In this document: positions 6,911 through 12,953 of the stretch, in pieces
Numbering within the stretch: position 1 is the first letter of the stretch
Layout of the letters: each line of letters opens with the position of its first letter
DNA from: Reyranella sp.
GTDB taxonomy: Bacteria; Pseudomonadota; Alphaproteobacteria; Reyranellales; Reyranellaceae
DNA length: 13,438 nt
Assembly: GCA_004296815.1 (NCBI GenBank)
Contig: SCVT01000690.1
Location: 1-13,438 of the forward strand
Direction of reading: 5' to 3'
Program-made: the position numbers and the translations under genes
Notes under the pieces: model-generated
Database searches by the model: none
What the model was told of the DNA's origin: nothing
What the model saw: only the letters and a program-made list of their open reading frames with translations

Positions 6911-7303
6911 TCAGGCGAGCGCCACGACTTCGATCTCGACCATGACGTCGCGCGGCAGGCGGGCGACCTCGACGGTCGAACGCGCCGGCGCGGCCGAACC
7001 GAAATACTCCGGCTTGCCGTAGACCTCGTTCATGGCCGCGAAGCTGTCCATGCTCTTCAGGAAGACTGTGGTCTTCACCGCCCGGTCGAGGTCGCTGCCC
7101 GCCGCCTTCAGCACGGCGCGCAGGTTCTTCAGCACTTGGTGGGTCTGCTCGGCGATGCCGCCCTCGACGAGGTTGCCGGTCGCCGGGTCGAGCGGGATCT
7201 GGCCCGCGCAATAGACCATGCCGCCGGCCACGATGGCCTGCGAATAGGGGCCGAGCGCCTTGGGGGCGGCGTCGGACTGGACCACTTTCTTGCCGTTGGA
7301 CAC
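6911..7303 (-). CDS. ridA: RidA family enamine/imine deaminase
   Basis: Hydrolyses reactive 2-aminoacrylate and related imines released by PLP enzymes such as threonine/serine dehydratase. The 130-residue length fits the family. Landmarks are KALGPYSQAI (Y20), VYCAGQIPLDPATG, QTHQVLKNL, FGSAAPARSTVEV with the key Arg108 (equivalent to Arg105 of E. coli RidA) and VEIEVVAL with Glu123. These residues place it in the active RidA type rather than the Rid groups lacking the arginine. The start is GTG at 7303, supported by AGAGG about 7 bases upstream; no better ATG exists. It opens a minus-strand series with the small membrane protein and the FHA protein. Confidence 0.94.
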   Translation of the reverse strand: MSNGKKVVQSDAAPKALGPYSQAIVAGGMVYCAGQIPLDPATGNLVEGGIAEQTHQVLKNLRAVLKAAGSDLDRAVKTTVFLKSMDSFAAMNEVYGKPEYFGSAAPARSTVEVARLPRDVMVEIEVVALA

Positions 7304-7358
7304 TGGCTTACCTCTTCGTCGGAAAATGCCGTCCGGACGCTAACATAGGGCGGTTTGC

Positions 7359-7387
7359 TTGACAGGTGGCCCGGCAGGCCTTATCCG
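7359..7387 (+). promoter_or_regulatory. sigma70-type promoter of tRNA-Ala
   Basis: TTGACA (7359-7364, perfect -35) is followed after 17 bases by TATCCG (7382-7387, -10, first three positions consensus). A GC-rich stretch (CGCGG) follows, as in stringently controlled stable-RNA promoters. Transcription would start near 7394, about 14 bases before the mature tRNA 5' end. Confidence 0.7.
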
Positions 7388-7407
7388 CGCGGTTCTCCGG
7401 GTCGGAG

Positions 7408-7483
7408 GGGGCTGTAGCTCAGCTGGGAGAGCGCCTCGTTCGCAATGAGGAGGTCAGGGGTTCGATCCCCCTCAGCTCCACCA
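7408..7483 (+). tRNA. tRNA-Ala(CGC)
   Basis: A 76-base cloverleaf: acceptor stem GGGGCTG/CAGCTCC, D arm GCTC/GAGC, anticodon stem CCTCG/TGAGG (last pair G-T) around loop TTCGCAA (anticodon CGC, alanine), and T arm AGGGG/CCCCT with TTCGATC. CCA is encoded (7481-7483). It reads GCG, a common alanine codon in this GC-rich genome. A good promoter lies just upstream. Confidence 0.97.
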
Positions 7484-7558
7484 ACCGCCCCGACCCGCTG
7501 GGTGCATCCGGCCACATTCGCTGGCCCGCCGCGTCCCGTCGCGGCACAATTGCACTAG

Positions 7559-8224
7559 ATGCGCAGACGCAAACGCCCCACGCCTGCCGAACTCGGCCTC
7601 ACCGCCGAGGAAGGCCGCCTGCTCGGCGACCTGCGCACGCCGCAGCGCATCCAGGAATTCGTGGCGGGCCTGCGCGCCAACTTCGAGCAGAACGGCGACA
7701 CGCTGCGCTCGGTGCGCGGTGTGCTGCGGCACGGCGAGGCCCACTGCATCGAGGCGGCCTTCACGGCGGCCTGCGCGCTCTGGCTGCACGGCGACCCGCC
7801 GCTCCTGATGGACCTCACCGCGACCTCGGACGATGCCGACCATGTCGTGGCCCTGTTCCGCCGCAACGGCTGCTGGGGCGCCATTTCCAAGAGCAACCAT
7901 GCCTGGCTGCGCTGGCGCGACCCCGTCTATCGCAGCCTGCGCGAGCTCGCGATGTCGTACTTCCACGAGTACTTCAACAAGGGCCGCAAGACCCTGCGCA
8001 CCTATTCCGCGTCGTTCGACCTGCGCCGCTTCGCGCCGGAGACCTGGATCACCGGCGAGGAGAGTTGCTGGGAGACCGGCGCCGCACTCGACGACGCCCG
8101 CCACTACCGCCTGATCGCCCCGGCGCAGATGCGCTGGCTGATGGCGCCCGACGCCACGGTGATGCGGGCCGACAATCTCGTCCAATACGAAAGCCGCGAT
8201 CGCAAGACGGCCCGCAAATACTAG
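7559..8224 (+). CDS. Probable transglutaminase-like (Cys/His) domain protein, function unknown
   Basis: A 221-residue, apparently cytoplasmic protein with a basic N-terminus (MRRRKRP) and no signal peptide. The segment RHGEAHCIEAAFTAACALWLHG (57-78) looks like the cysteine-bearing helix of a transglutaminase/papain-like fold, with C63 as nucleophile. DDADHVVALFRRNGCWGAIS (91-110) would supply the histidine (H95), and SNHAWLRWRDPVYRSLRELA follows. I remember conserved unnamed bacterial proteins with this same pattern, so the family is real, but no substrate or reaction is known to me. The start ATG lacks a strong ribosome-binding site. The next gene follows after 11 bases on the same strand and is a secreted protein, so they probably share a transcript. 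A C63/H95 pair could also be structural. Confidence 0.65.
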   Translation: MRRRKRPTPAELGLTAEEGRLLGDLRTPQRIQEFVAGLRANFEQNGDTLRSVRGVLRHGEAHCIEAAFTAACALWLHGDPPLLMDLTATSDDADHVVALFRRNGCWGAISKSNHAWLRWRDPVYRSLRELAMSYFHEYFNKGRKTLRTYSASFDLRRFAPETWITGEESCWETGAALDDARHYRLIAPAQMRWLMAPDATVMRADNLVQYESRDRKTARKY

Positions 8225-8235
8225 GGAGCACCACG

Positions 8236-8892
8236 ATGAGACGCACGATCTCGATCCTGCTGCTGACACTTCTCGGCGCGACGCCGGCGGCGGCGAACAT
8301 TCCGCCGGAATGGCAGGCGGCGGCCCAGGCGGTGATCGCCGACCTCGAGCGCGACACGCCGCAGGCCGCCAAGCCGTGGACCGGCGCCGAGCTGACGCAG
8401 GGCTGGAACCTCGCGCGCGCCTGGCGCAAGCACAACAACGGCAACGTCGAGATAATCCTCGCCGAGTACCTGACCTTCACCGCGATCTGCCGCCAGGGCT
8501 GCGCCAATCTCACGATCGGCGGCCAGAACTACGTCGCGATGGCCGAGCAGGTGAAGGCGCTGCGCAACCAGAACGGCGGCCCCTACGGCGTGGCGCAGAA
8601 CGCGCATGCCTGGCTGGCGTCGCTGCCTGACCCGACGGGCGCGGCCAAGAAGAACGCCGCCCTCTGGGAGAAGGATCTCGACCTCGCCTCGGCCGACTTC
8701 GCCACCGGAAACGTCTACGGGCTGGCCTGGCTGCTGGCCCGCAACCGCCCGACGCCGCAGGAGCAGGCCGAGACCTTCGCCAAGTTCGCGATCTTCGTGC
8801 AGGGCAAGGCCTGGATCGGCCCGCGCTGCCTCGACATCTCGAGGGTGGCGACCGTGCTCGACGCGCCGCCGCGCATCGACGCCTGCAAATAG
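8236..8892 (+). CDS. Secreted four-cysteine protein of unknown function
   Basis: A 218-residue protein with a clear Sec signal peptide (MRRTISILLLTLLGATPAAA, cleavage after residue 20), so it should be periplasmic. The mature part is mostly alpha-helical in character, rich in Ala, Trp and Gln. It has four cysteines, C85 and C89 in ICRQGC, C198 in PRCLD, and C217 next to the C-terminus, which could form two disulfides. I do not recognise the family. The ATG is well supported by GGGAG about 9 bases upstream, placed in the 11-base gap after the transglutaminase-like gene. Transcription ends at a strong hairpin immediately downstream. Confidence 0.8.
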   Translation: MRRTISILLLTLLGATPAAANIPPEWQAAAQAVIADLERDTPQAAKPWTGAELTQGWNLARAWRKHNNGNVEIILAEYLTFTAICRQGCANLTIGGQNYVAMAEQVKALRNQNGGPYGVAQNAHAWLASLPDPTGAAKKNAALWEKDLDLASADFATGNVYGLAWLLARNRPTPQEQAETFAKFAIFVQGKAWIGPRCLDISRVATVLDAPPRIDACK

Positions 8893-8901
8893 GCAAATAG
8901 A

Positions 8902-8923
8902 AAGGGGCGCCGCAGCGCCCCTT
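8902..8923. terminator. Bidirectional hairpin terminator between convergent genes
   Basis: AAGGGGCGC (8902-8910) pairs perfectly with GCGCCCCTT (8915-8923) around loop CGCA, a nine-base-pair stem. Read on the minus strand it is followed by TTTCTATTTG, a usable U-rich tail for the diiron gene; on the plus strand the tail is only TT. It lies in the 53-base gap between the convergent gene ends at 8892 and 8946. Confidence 0.8.
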
Positions 8924-8945
8924 CCGGAAGTCCCTGCAGTCGCCG

Positions 8946-10013
8946 CTATTCGGCGGCGAGCTGCGCGTTCACGAACTTCTTGGCGTCGAAGTCCTCGGCG
9001 ACCTTGAGGTCGTTGCCGATCAGCTTCTCGATGTCGATCTCGGCGTAGCCCAGCACGCCCATATCGCCCAGCGCCTTCTGCACCTTCGGCCCGAACAGGC
9101 CGATCTCCTTGAGGATCGGCACGATGCGGGTGAACAGGCGGGTGCGGAACTGCTGCATGGCGCCCGAATGGTAGGCGTGCTCCAGCATCTCCTTCACCGG
9201 CAGGCCCGAGCGCATCCAGACCTCGGCCTGGTTGAAGCGGTCGCGCATGAAGTAGAGCGCCTCGACGGTGAACTCCTCGCGCTCGGCGCGCTCGGCATCG
9301 GTGAGGTGCGGATAGTACTCGCGCAGCGCCATGCGGCCGAACGTGACGTGGCGCGCCTCGTCCTGCATGACGTAGGCGTTCACCGAGGCGGCGAGGTTGT
9401 TCTTCGCGCTGTCACGAATGCGCTGGAAGGCGGCGAGCGCCAGGCCTTCGATCAGCACCTGCATGCCGAGATAGGTCATGTCCCAGCGCTTGTCGGTCAG
9501 CGTCTGCTCGAGAAGGTTCTTGAGCGAGTCGGTGATCGGGTAGGCCGACTTGAACTTCTCGTGGATCAGCCGCTTGTAGCTCTCGACGTGGCGCGCCTCG
9601 TCCATCACCTGCGTGGCGGCGTAGAACTTGGCGTTCATGTCGGGAACGGTGTTCACGATCTTGGCGGTCGCGATCAACGCGCCCTGCTCGCCGTGCATGA
9701 ACTGGCAGATGGAATGGCACTGCAGGTTGAAGCGCAGCCAATCCTTCTCCTTGTCGGTCATCTTGTCCCAGAAGGGCGAGCCGTAGATCGGGATGCTCTC
9801 GTCGGCCATGCCCATCGGATTGCCTTCGTCGAGCTCCTGCGACCAGTCGATACGGGTCGAGGTGTCCCACTGCTGCTGCTTGCCCTTTTCGTAGAGGTTC
9901 AGCAGGTCCGACGATCCGGCGTCGTACTCCCAGTTGAAGGCGATCTCCGTGGCGCCATCGAACTTCCAGTTCGTGACCTCGACCGGCAGCTGGTAAATCT
10001 TTTGCGTCGTCAT
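8946..10013 (-). CDS. Ferritin-like diiron oxygenase-type protein, copy 1
   Basis: A 355-residue soluble protein with a four-helix diiron centre. Predicted iron ligands are E109 (MHGEQGAL), E139 and H142 (VMDEARHVESY), E189 (LIEGLAL), and E219 and H222 (MQDEARHVTFG): two E-x29-E-x2-H motifs, the full six-ligand set of carboxylate-bridged diiron enzymes. The size fits ribonucleotide-reductase-R2-like or AurF-like oxygenases rather than iron-storage ferritins, and AurF-type N-oxygenase is one possibility. The substrate is unknown. The start is firm: AGGAGG (10022-10027) stands 8 bases before the ATG. A divergent oxygenase-type reductase lies 147 bases away, and a close paralogue lies beyond it, so an electron-transfer partnership is likely. 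A hairpin terminator follows the stop. Confidence 0.88.
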   Translation of the reverse strand: MTTQKIYQLPVEVTNWKFDGATEIAFNWEYDAGSSDLLNLYEKGKQQQWDTSTRIDWSQELDEGNPMGMADESIPIYGSPFWDKMTDKEKDWLRFNLQCHSICQFMHGEQGALIATAKIVNTVPDMNAKFYAATQVMDEARHVESYKRLIHEKFKSAYPITDSLKNLLEQTLTDKRWDMTYLGMQVLIEGLALAAFQRIRDSAKNNLAASVNAYVMQDEARHVTFGRMALREYYPHLTDAERAEREEFTVEALYFMRDRFNQAEVWMRSGLPVKEMLEHAYHSGAMQQFRTRLFTRIVPILKEIGLFGPKVQKALGDMGVLGYAEIDIEKLIGNDLKVAEDFDAKKFVNAQLAAE

Positions 10014-10063
10014 GGCTCTTGCCTCCTGGCGCTGAACCTAGTCCCATCCCATGCGGAGCAACG

Positions 10064-10077
10064 AAGATGACGCTCCG
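10064..10077 (-). promoter_or_regulatory. Conserved leader box, copy 1
   Basis: CGGAGCGTCATCTT on the minus strand, 50 bases before the diiron copy 1 ATG. The same 14 bases occur at 12912-12925, 40 bases before diiron copy 2. Matching bases also lie just 5' (TGA). Here the box overlaps an inverted repeat, GCGGAGC (10053-10059) and GCTCCGC (10072-10078). It could be a protein-binding site, an RNA element or part of a leader peptide (a 14-codon frame, 10082 down to 10038). Which of these it is cannot be decided from sequence. Confidence 0.5.
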
Positions 10078-10096
10078 CTCATTTTTCTGGGCGGAA

Positions 10097-10115
10097 CCTA
10101 ACACAGTCTGTTAGG
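10097..10115. promoter_or_regulatory. 19-base inverted repeat, candidate operator in divergent promoter region
   Basis: CCTAACA (10097-10103) and TGTTAGG (10109-10115) form perfect seven-base arms around CAGTC. A second pair of arms, GGGCGG (10089-10094) and CCGCCC (10122-10127), encloses it. The site sits in the 147-base gap between the diiron copy 1 start (10013, minus) and the reductase start (10161, plus). It is a good place for a dimeric repressor or activator to control both genes. I cannot assign it to a named regulator family. Confidence 0.6.
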
Positions 10116-10160
10116 AGAATCCCGCCCGGAAAAGCAGATTTCTGAAGACGGATTTTATTG

Positions 10161-11183
10161 ATGGCCTACAACCAGTTGCGCATCGCCAAGATCATCCAGG
10201 AGACGCCCGATGCGCGCTCCTTCGTCCTCGAGATCCCGGCCGACCTGGCCGAGAAGTACCGCTACAAGGCCGGCCAGTTCCTGACCTTCCGAGTGCCGCT
10301 CGCCGACGGGGCCTTCAACCGCTGCTACTCCCTGTCGAGCGCGCCCGAGACCGACGGCCAGCCCAAGGTGACCGTCAAACGGGTGGTCGGCGGCAAGGGG
10401 TCCAACTGGTTCCACGACGCGCTGAAGGAAGGCGGCACGCTCGACGTGCTGCCGCCGGCCGGCCGCTTCGTGCTGCCGGTGGGCGATGCGCCGCTCCTGC
10501 TGTTCGGCGGCGGCAGCGGCATCACGCCCATGATGTCTCTGATCAAGAGCGCGCTGAAGACCGGTACGCGCCGCATGCGCCTCTTCTACGCCAACCGCGA
10601 CAAGCCCTCGATCATCTTCGACGCCGAGTTCGAGGCGCTCGCCAAGGCGAACCCCGACCGGCTCGAGATCGTCAACCATCTCGACGCCGTGCAGGGCCTC
10701 ACCACCAAGGACGAGATCCTGGCCACGCTGAACGGCTTCGAGACGGCCGAGGCCTATCTCTGCGGCCCCGGCCCGTTCATGACCCTGGTCGAGACGACGC
10801 TGCTGGGCGCCGGCATGCCGCGAGAGCGCGTGCTGATCGAGCGCTTCGAAGCCTCGGGCAACGATTCCATTCCCGTCGAGCCGGCCGCCGAAGGCGAGGT
10901 GATCCCGAGCGAGATCACCATCCATTTCGAGGGCAAGCCGCACAAGGTGCCGTACCGCAAGGGCCTCACCATCCTCGAGGCGGCGCGCGGCGCGGGCCTC
11001 AACCCGCTCTCCTCCTGCGAGGAGGGCTTCTGCGCCTCGTGCGCGGCCAAGCGCATCAAGGGCAAGGTCGTGCTGGCCAAGAACGACATCTACACCGACG
11101 ACGATCTCGCCAACGGCTGGGTGCTGACCTGCCAGGGCCACTGCTTCGGGCCCGAGGTCGAGATCACCTACGACGTGGTGTAG
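10161..11183 (+). CDS. Oxygenase reductase: FAD / NAD(P)H / C-terminal [2Fe-2S] (PaaE/KshB type)
   Basis: A 340-residue electron-transfer protein that takes a hydride from NAD(P)H to FAD and passes single electrons to a plant-type [2Fe-2S] cluster. The domain order is an FAD-binding barrel with RCYSLSS (54-60), an NAD(P)-binding domain with GGGSGITPMMSLIKS (116-130) and YLCGPGPFM (199-207), and a C-terminal ferredoxin domain with cysteines C286, C291, C294 and C324 (C-x4-C-x2-C-x29-C). This arrangement is that of PaaE, KshB and similar reductases serving diiron or Rieske oxygenases. Placed between two diiron protein genes, it is the likely electron donor to one or both. The ATG at 10161 is preceded by GAAGACGGA; a TTG directly before it is less likely. 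A DUF1275 gene follows at once. Confidence 0.93.
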   Translation: MAYNQLRIAKIIQETPDARSFVLEIPADLAEKYRYKAGQFLTFRVPLADGAFNRCYSLSSAPETDGQPKVTVKRVVGGKGSNWFHDALKEGGTLDVLPPAGRFVLPVGDAPLLLFGGGSGITPMMSLIKSALKTGTRRMRLFYANRDKPSIIFDAEFEALAKANPDRLEIVNHLDAVQGLTTKDEILATLNGFETAEAYLCGPGPFMTLVETTLLGAGMPRERVLIERFEASGNDSIPVEPAAEGEVIPSEITIHFEGKPHKVPYRKGLTILEAARGAGLNPLSSCEEGFCASCAAKRIKGKVVLAKNDIYTDDDLANGWVLTCQGHCFGPEVEITYDVV

Positions 11184-11185
11184 CC

Positions 11186-11800
11186 ATCGACGTCCGGCCT
11201 CTCGCGCAGGCGACGATCCTGACGATCGTCGCGGGCATCGCCGACGCGGTGGGTTACATCACCATGGGCGGCGTGTTCGCCGCCAACATGACCGGCAACA
11301 CGGTGCTGGCGGGCATCGCTGCCGCCAAGCAGGACTTCACCAGCACCTGGGATCATCTCTCGCCGCTGGTCGCCTTCTTCGCCGGCGCGATGCTGGCCCG
11401 GGCGCTGCTGCGCCAACTCAAATCGCCCACCGTCGGCATCCTGCTGGAGGCGGTGCTGATCGCCGGCGTGGGCTTCCTGGGCGTCGGCATGGAGACGGCG
11501 GTGATGATCGTGGCCTTCGCCATGGGCCTGCAGGCCTCGTCGATCACCAGCTTCGCCGGCAGCGCCGTGAGCACGGTCGTGGTGACCAGCACGCTCGCCC
11601 GCACCGCCGATGCCGCCGTCGATCGCCTGTGGCCGGGCGCCGCCGCGAAGCCGGCACCCACCGGCAACACGCAGCTGCTGCTGCTCACCTGGATCGGCTA
11701 TCTCGCGGGCGCGCTGATCGGCGGGCTGCTGGTGCACGCCGCCGTCTCTCAGCCGCTGCTCGTGCCGGCAGCGCTGCTCCTGATCGTCGTCTTTCTCTGA
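11186..11800 (+). CDS. DUF1275 (YoaK) family membrane protein, start codon unresolved
   Basis: An integral membrane protein with the DUF1275 signature near the N-terminus, GIADAVGYITMGGVFAANMTGN, here lying in the first helix and loop, and five or six further hydrophobic segments ending ...LLIVVFL. The function of the family is unknown; small-molecule transport has been suggested by its topology only. The frame begins where the reductase ends, but no ATG, GTG or TTG is found near the expected start. In-frame codons there are GTA, GCC and ATC (11186), and the nearest upstream GTG (11039) lies deep inside the reductase gene and would add an arginine-rich antiphase tail. A rare ATC start, a CTG start or a sequence error are the options; ATC is used as a placeholder. 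The stop faces diiron copy 2 with a 3-base gap. Confidence 0.82.
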   Translation: MDVRPLAQATILTIVAGIADAVGYITMGGVFAANMTGNTVLAGIAAAKQDFTSTWDHLSPLVAFFAGAMLARALLRQLKSPTVGILLEAVLIAGVGFLGVGMETAVMIVAFAMGLQASSITSFAGSAVSTVVVTSTLARTADAAVDRLWPGAAAKPAPTGNTQLLLLTWIGYLAGALIGGLLVHAAVSQPLLVPAALLLIVVFL

Positions 11801-11803
11801 GGA

Positions 11804-12871
11804 CTATTCGGCGGCGATCGAGCGCTCGACGAACATCTTCTTGTCGAACTCCTCGGCGACCTTGCCGTCGTTGGCGAGCTGCTCGGCGACGTCGACCTTG
11901 GCGTATTCCATCACGCCCATCTCGGCGAAGGCCTTCTGGACGCGCGGGCCCCACAGGCCGATATCCTTCACCGTGGGCACGACGCGGCTGAACAGCCGGC
12001 CGCGGAAGGAATTCATCTGCTTGGAGTTGTAGTGGATGTCGTCGAGCATCTTGGCCGGCAGTCCCAGCCGCTCCCACACTTCCGACTGGTTGAAGCGGTC
12101 GCGCATGAAGTAGAGCGCCTCGACCACGAACTCTTCGCGCTCGTCGCGCTCGGCGTCGGAGAGATGCGGATAGTATTCACGCAGCGCCAGGCGGCCGAAC
12201 GAGACATGCCGCGCCTCGTCCTGCATGACGTAGGCATTGACCGCGCCCGCGAGCGTGTTGCCCGACTTGTCGCGAATCGACTGGAAGGCCGCCAATGCAA
12301 GGCCTTCGATCAAGACCTGCATGCCCAGATAGGTCATGTCCCAGCGGCGATCGGTCAGCGTCTGCTCGAGGAGCTTCTGCAGCGCCTTGTTGATCGGATA
12401 GGCGACCTTGAACTTCTCGTGCAGCAGCCGCTTGTACGCTTCGACGTGGCGCGCCTCGTCCATCACCTGCGTGGCGGCGTAGAACTTGGCGTTCATGTCC
12501 GGCACGGTGCCGACGATCTTGGCGGTCGCGATCAACGCGCCCTGCTCGCCGTGCATGAACTGCGAGATCGAGTTGGCCTGGAGATGGAGGCGCAGCCAGC
12601 TCCGCTCCTTCTCGGTCATCTTGTTCCAGTGGTCGGTGCCGTAGATCGAGATCGCCTCGTCCTTCAGCTCCATCGGGTTGTCGGAGTTGAGCTCGAGCGA
12701 CCAGTCGAGCCGCGTGCTGGCGTCCCACTGCTGCTGCTTGCCCTTCTCGTAGAGCTCGAGCAGCGGCGCTGAGCCGTCGTCGTACTCCCAATTGAACTGG
12801 AGTTCGGTCGCGCCATCGAACTTCCATTGGGTGAGTTCGACGGGCAGGGCGTAGATCCGCTGCGTGCTCAT
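11804..12871 (-). CDS. Ferritin-like diiron oxygenase-type protein, copy 2
   Basis: A 355-residue paralogue of the protein at 8946-10013, alignable end to end without gaps; I count about 255 identical positions (about 70%). All predicted iron ligands are kept at the same positions: E109, E139, H142, E189, E219 and H222 within HGEQGAL, DEARHVEAY, IEGLAL and DEARHVSFG. Differences cluster at residues 60-100, 160-168, 200-210 and 270-290, which may mark substrate or partner surfaces. The ATG at 12871 is preceded by GGGAGG; an upstream in-frame ATG at 12940 is rejected. An OmpR-type regulator gene ends 82 bases upstream on the same strand. The enzyme class (hydroxylase, N-oxygenase or desaturase) is not determined. 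Confidence 0.88.
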   Translation of the reverse strand: MSTQRIYALPVELTQWKFDGATELQFNWEYDDGSAPLLELYEKGKQQQWDASTRLDWSLELNSDNPMELKDEAISIYGTDHWNKMTEKERSWLRLHLQANSISQFMHGEQGALIATAKIVGTVPDMNAKFYAATQVMDEARHVEAYKRLLHEKFKVAYPINKALQKLLEQTLTDRRWDMTYLGMQVLIEGLALAAFQSIRDKSGNTLAGAVNAYVMQDEARHVSFGRLALREYYPHLSDAERDEREEFVVEALYFMRDRFNQSEVWERLGLPAKMLDDIHYNSKQMNSFRGRLFSRVVPTVKDIGLWGPRVQKAFAEMGVMEYAKVDVAEQLANDGKVAEEFDKKMFVERSIAAE

Positions 12872-12911
12872 AGCGTCGCCCTCCCGGGCCGTTGTTCCGT
12901 AGTTGGCCAAA

Positions 12912-12925
12912 AAGATGACGCTCCG
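12912..12925 (-). promoter_or_regulatory. Conserved leader box, copy 2
   Basis: Second copy of CGGAGCGTCATCTT, in the 82-base gap before diiron copy 2. It is enclosed by inverted arms GCCAAAA (12906-12912) and TTTTGGC (12932-12938). A frame starting GTG at 12930 runs through the box for 20 codons and its TGA overlaps the diiron ATG (ATGA at 12868-12871). In copy 1 the matching frame starts with ATG at the same place relative to the box, so a short leader peptide is possible. Confidence 0.5.
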
Positions 12926-12953
12926 TTCACCTTTTGGCAAGTCCCCAATACGC

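Noticed and set aside
7366..8235. In-frame upstream extension of the secreted protein gene
   Set aside because: It would run through tRNA-Ala and the transglutaminase-like gene in another frame. The ATG at 8236 has a good ribosome-binding site and begins a perfect signal peptide.
9168..10070. Long plus-strand open frame opposite diiron copy 1
   Set aside because: It is fully antisense to a strongly conserved enzyme gene and its His/Val/Leu-rich translation has no family features; it reflects GC-rich codon structure. The same holds for 12032-12772 opposite copy 2.
10155..11141. Long minus-strand open frame opposite the reductase
   Set aside because: It is antisense to a gene with clear FAD, NAD and [2Fe-2S] motifs; the translation is low-complexity and matches nothing recognised.
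12872..12940. In-frame N-terminal extension of diiron copy 2 to an ATG at 12940
   Set aside because: The extension has no counterpart in the protein of copy 1, where the similar DNA is in a different frame relative to the gene; the start at 12871 gives equal lengths and a good ribosome-binding site.
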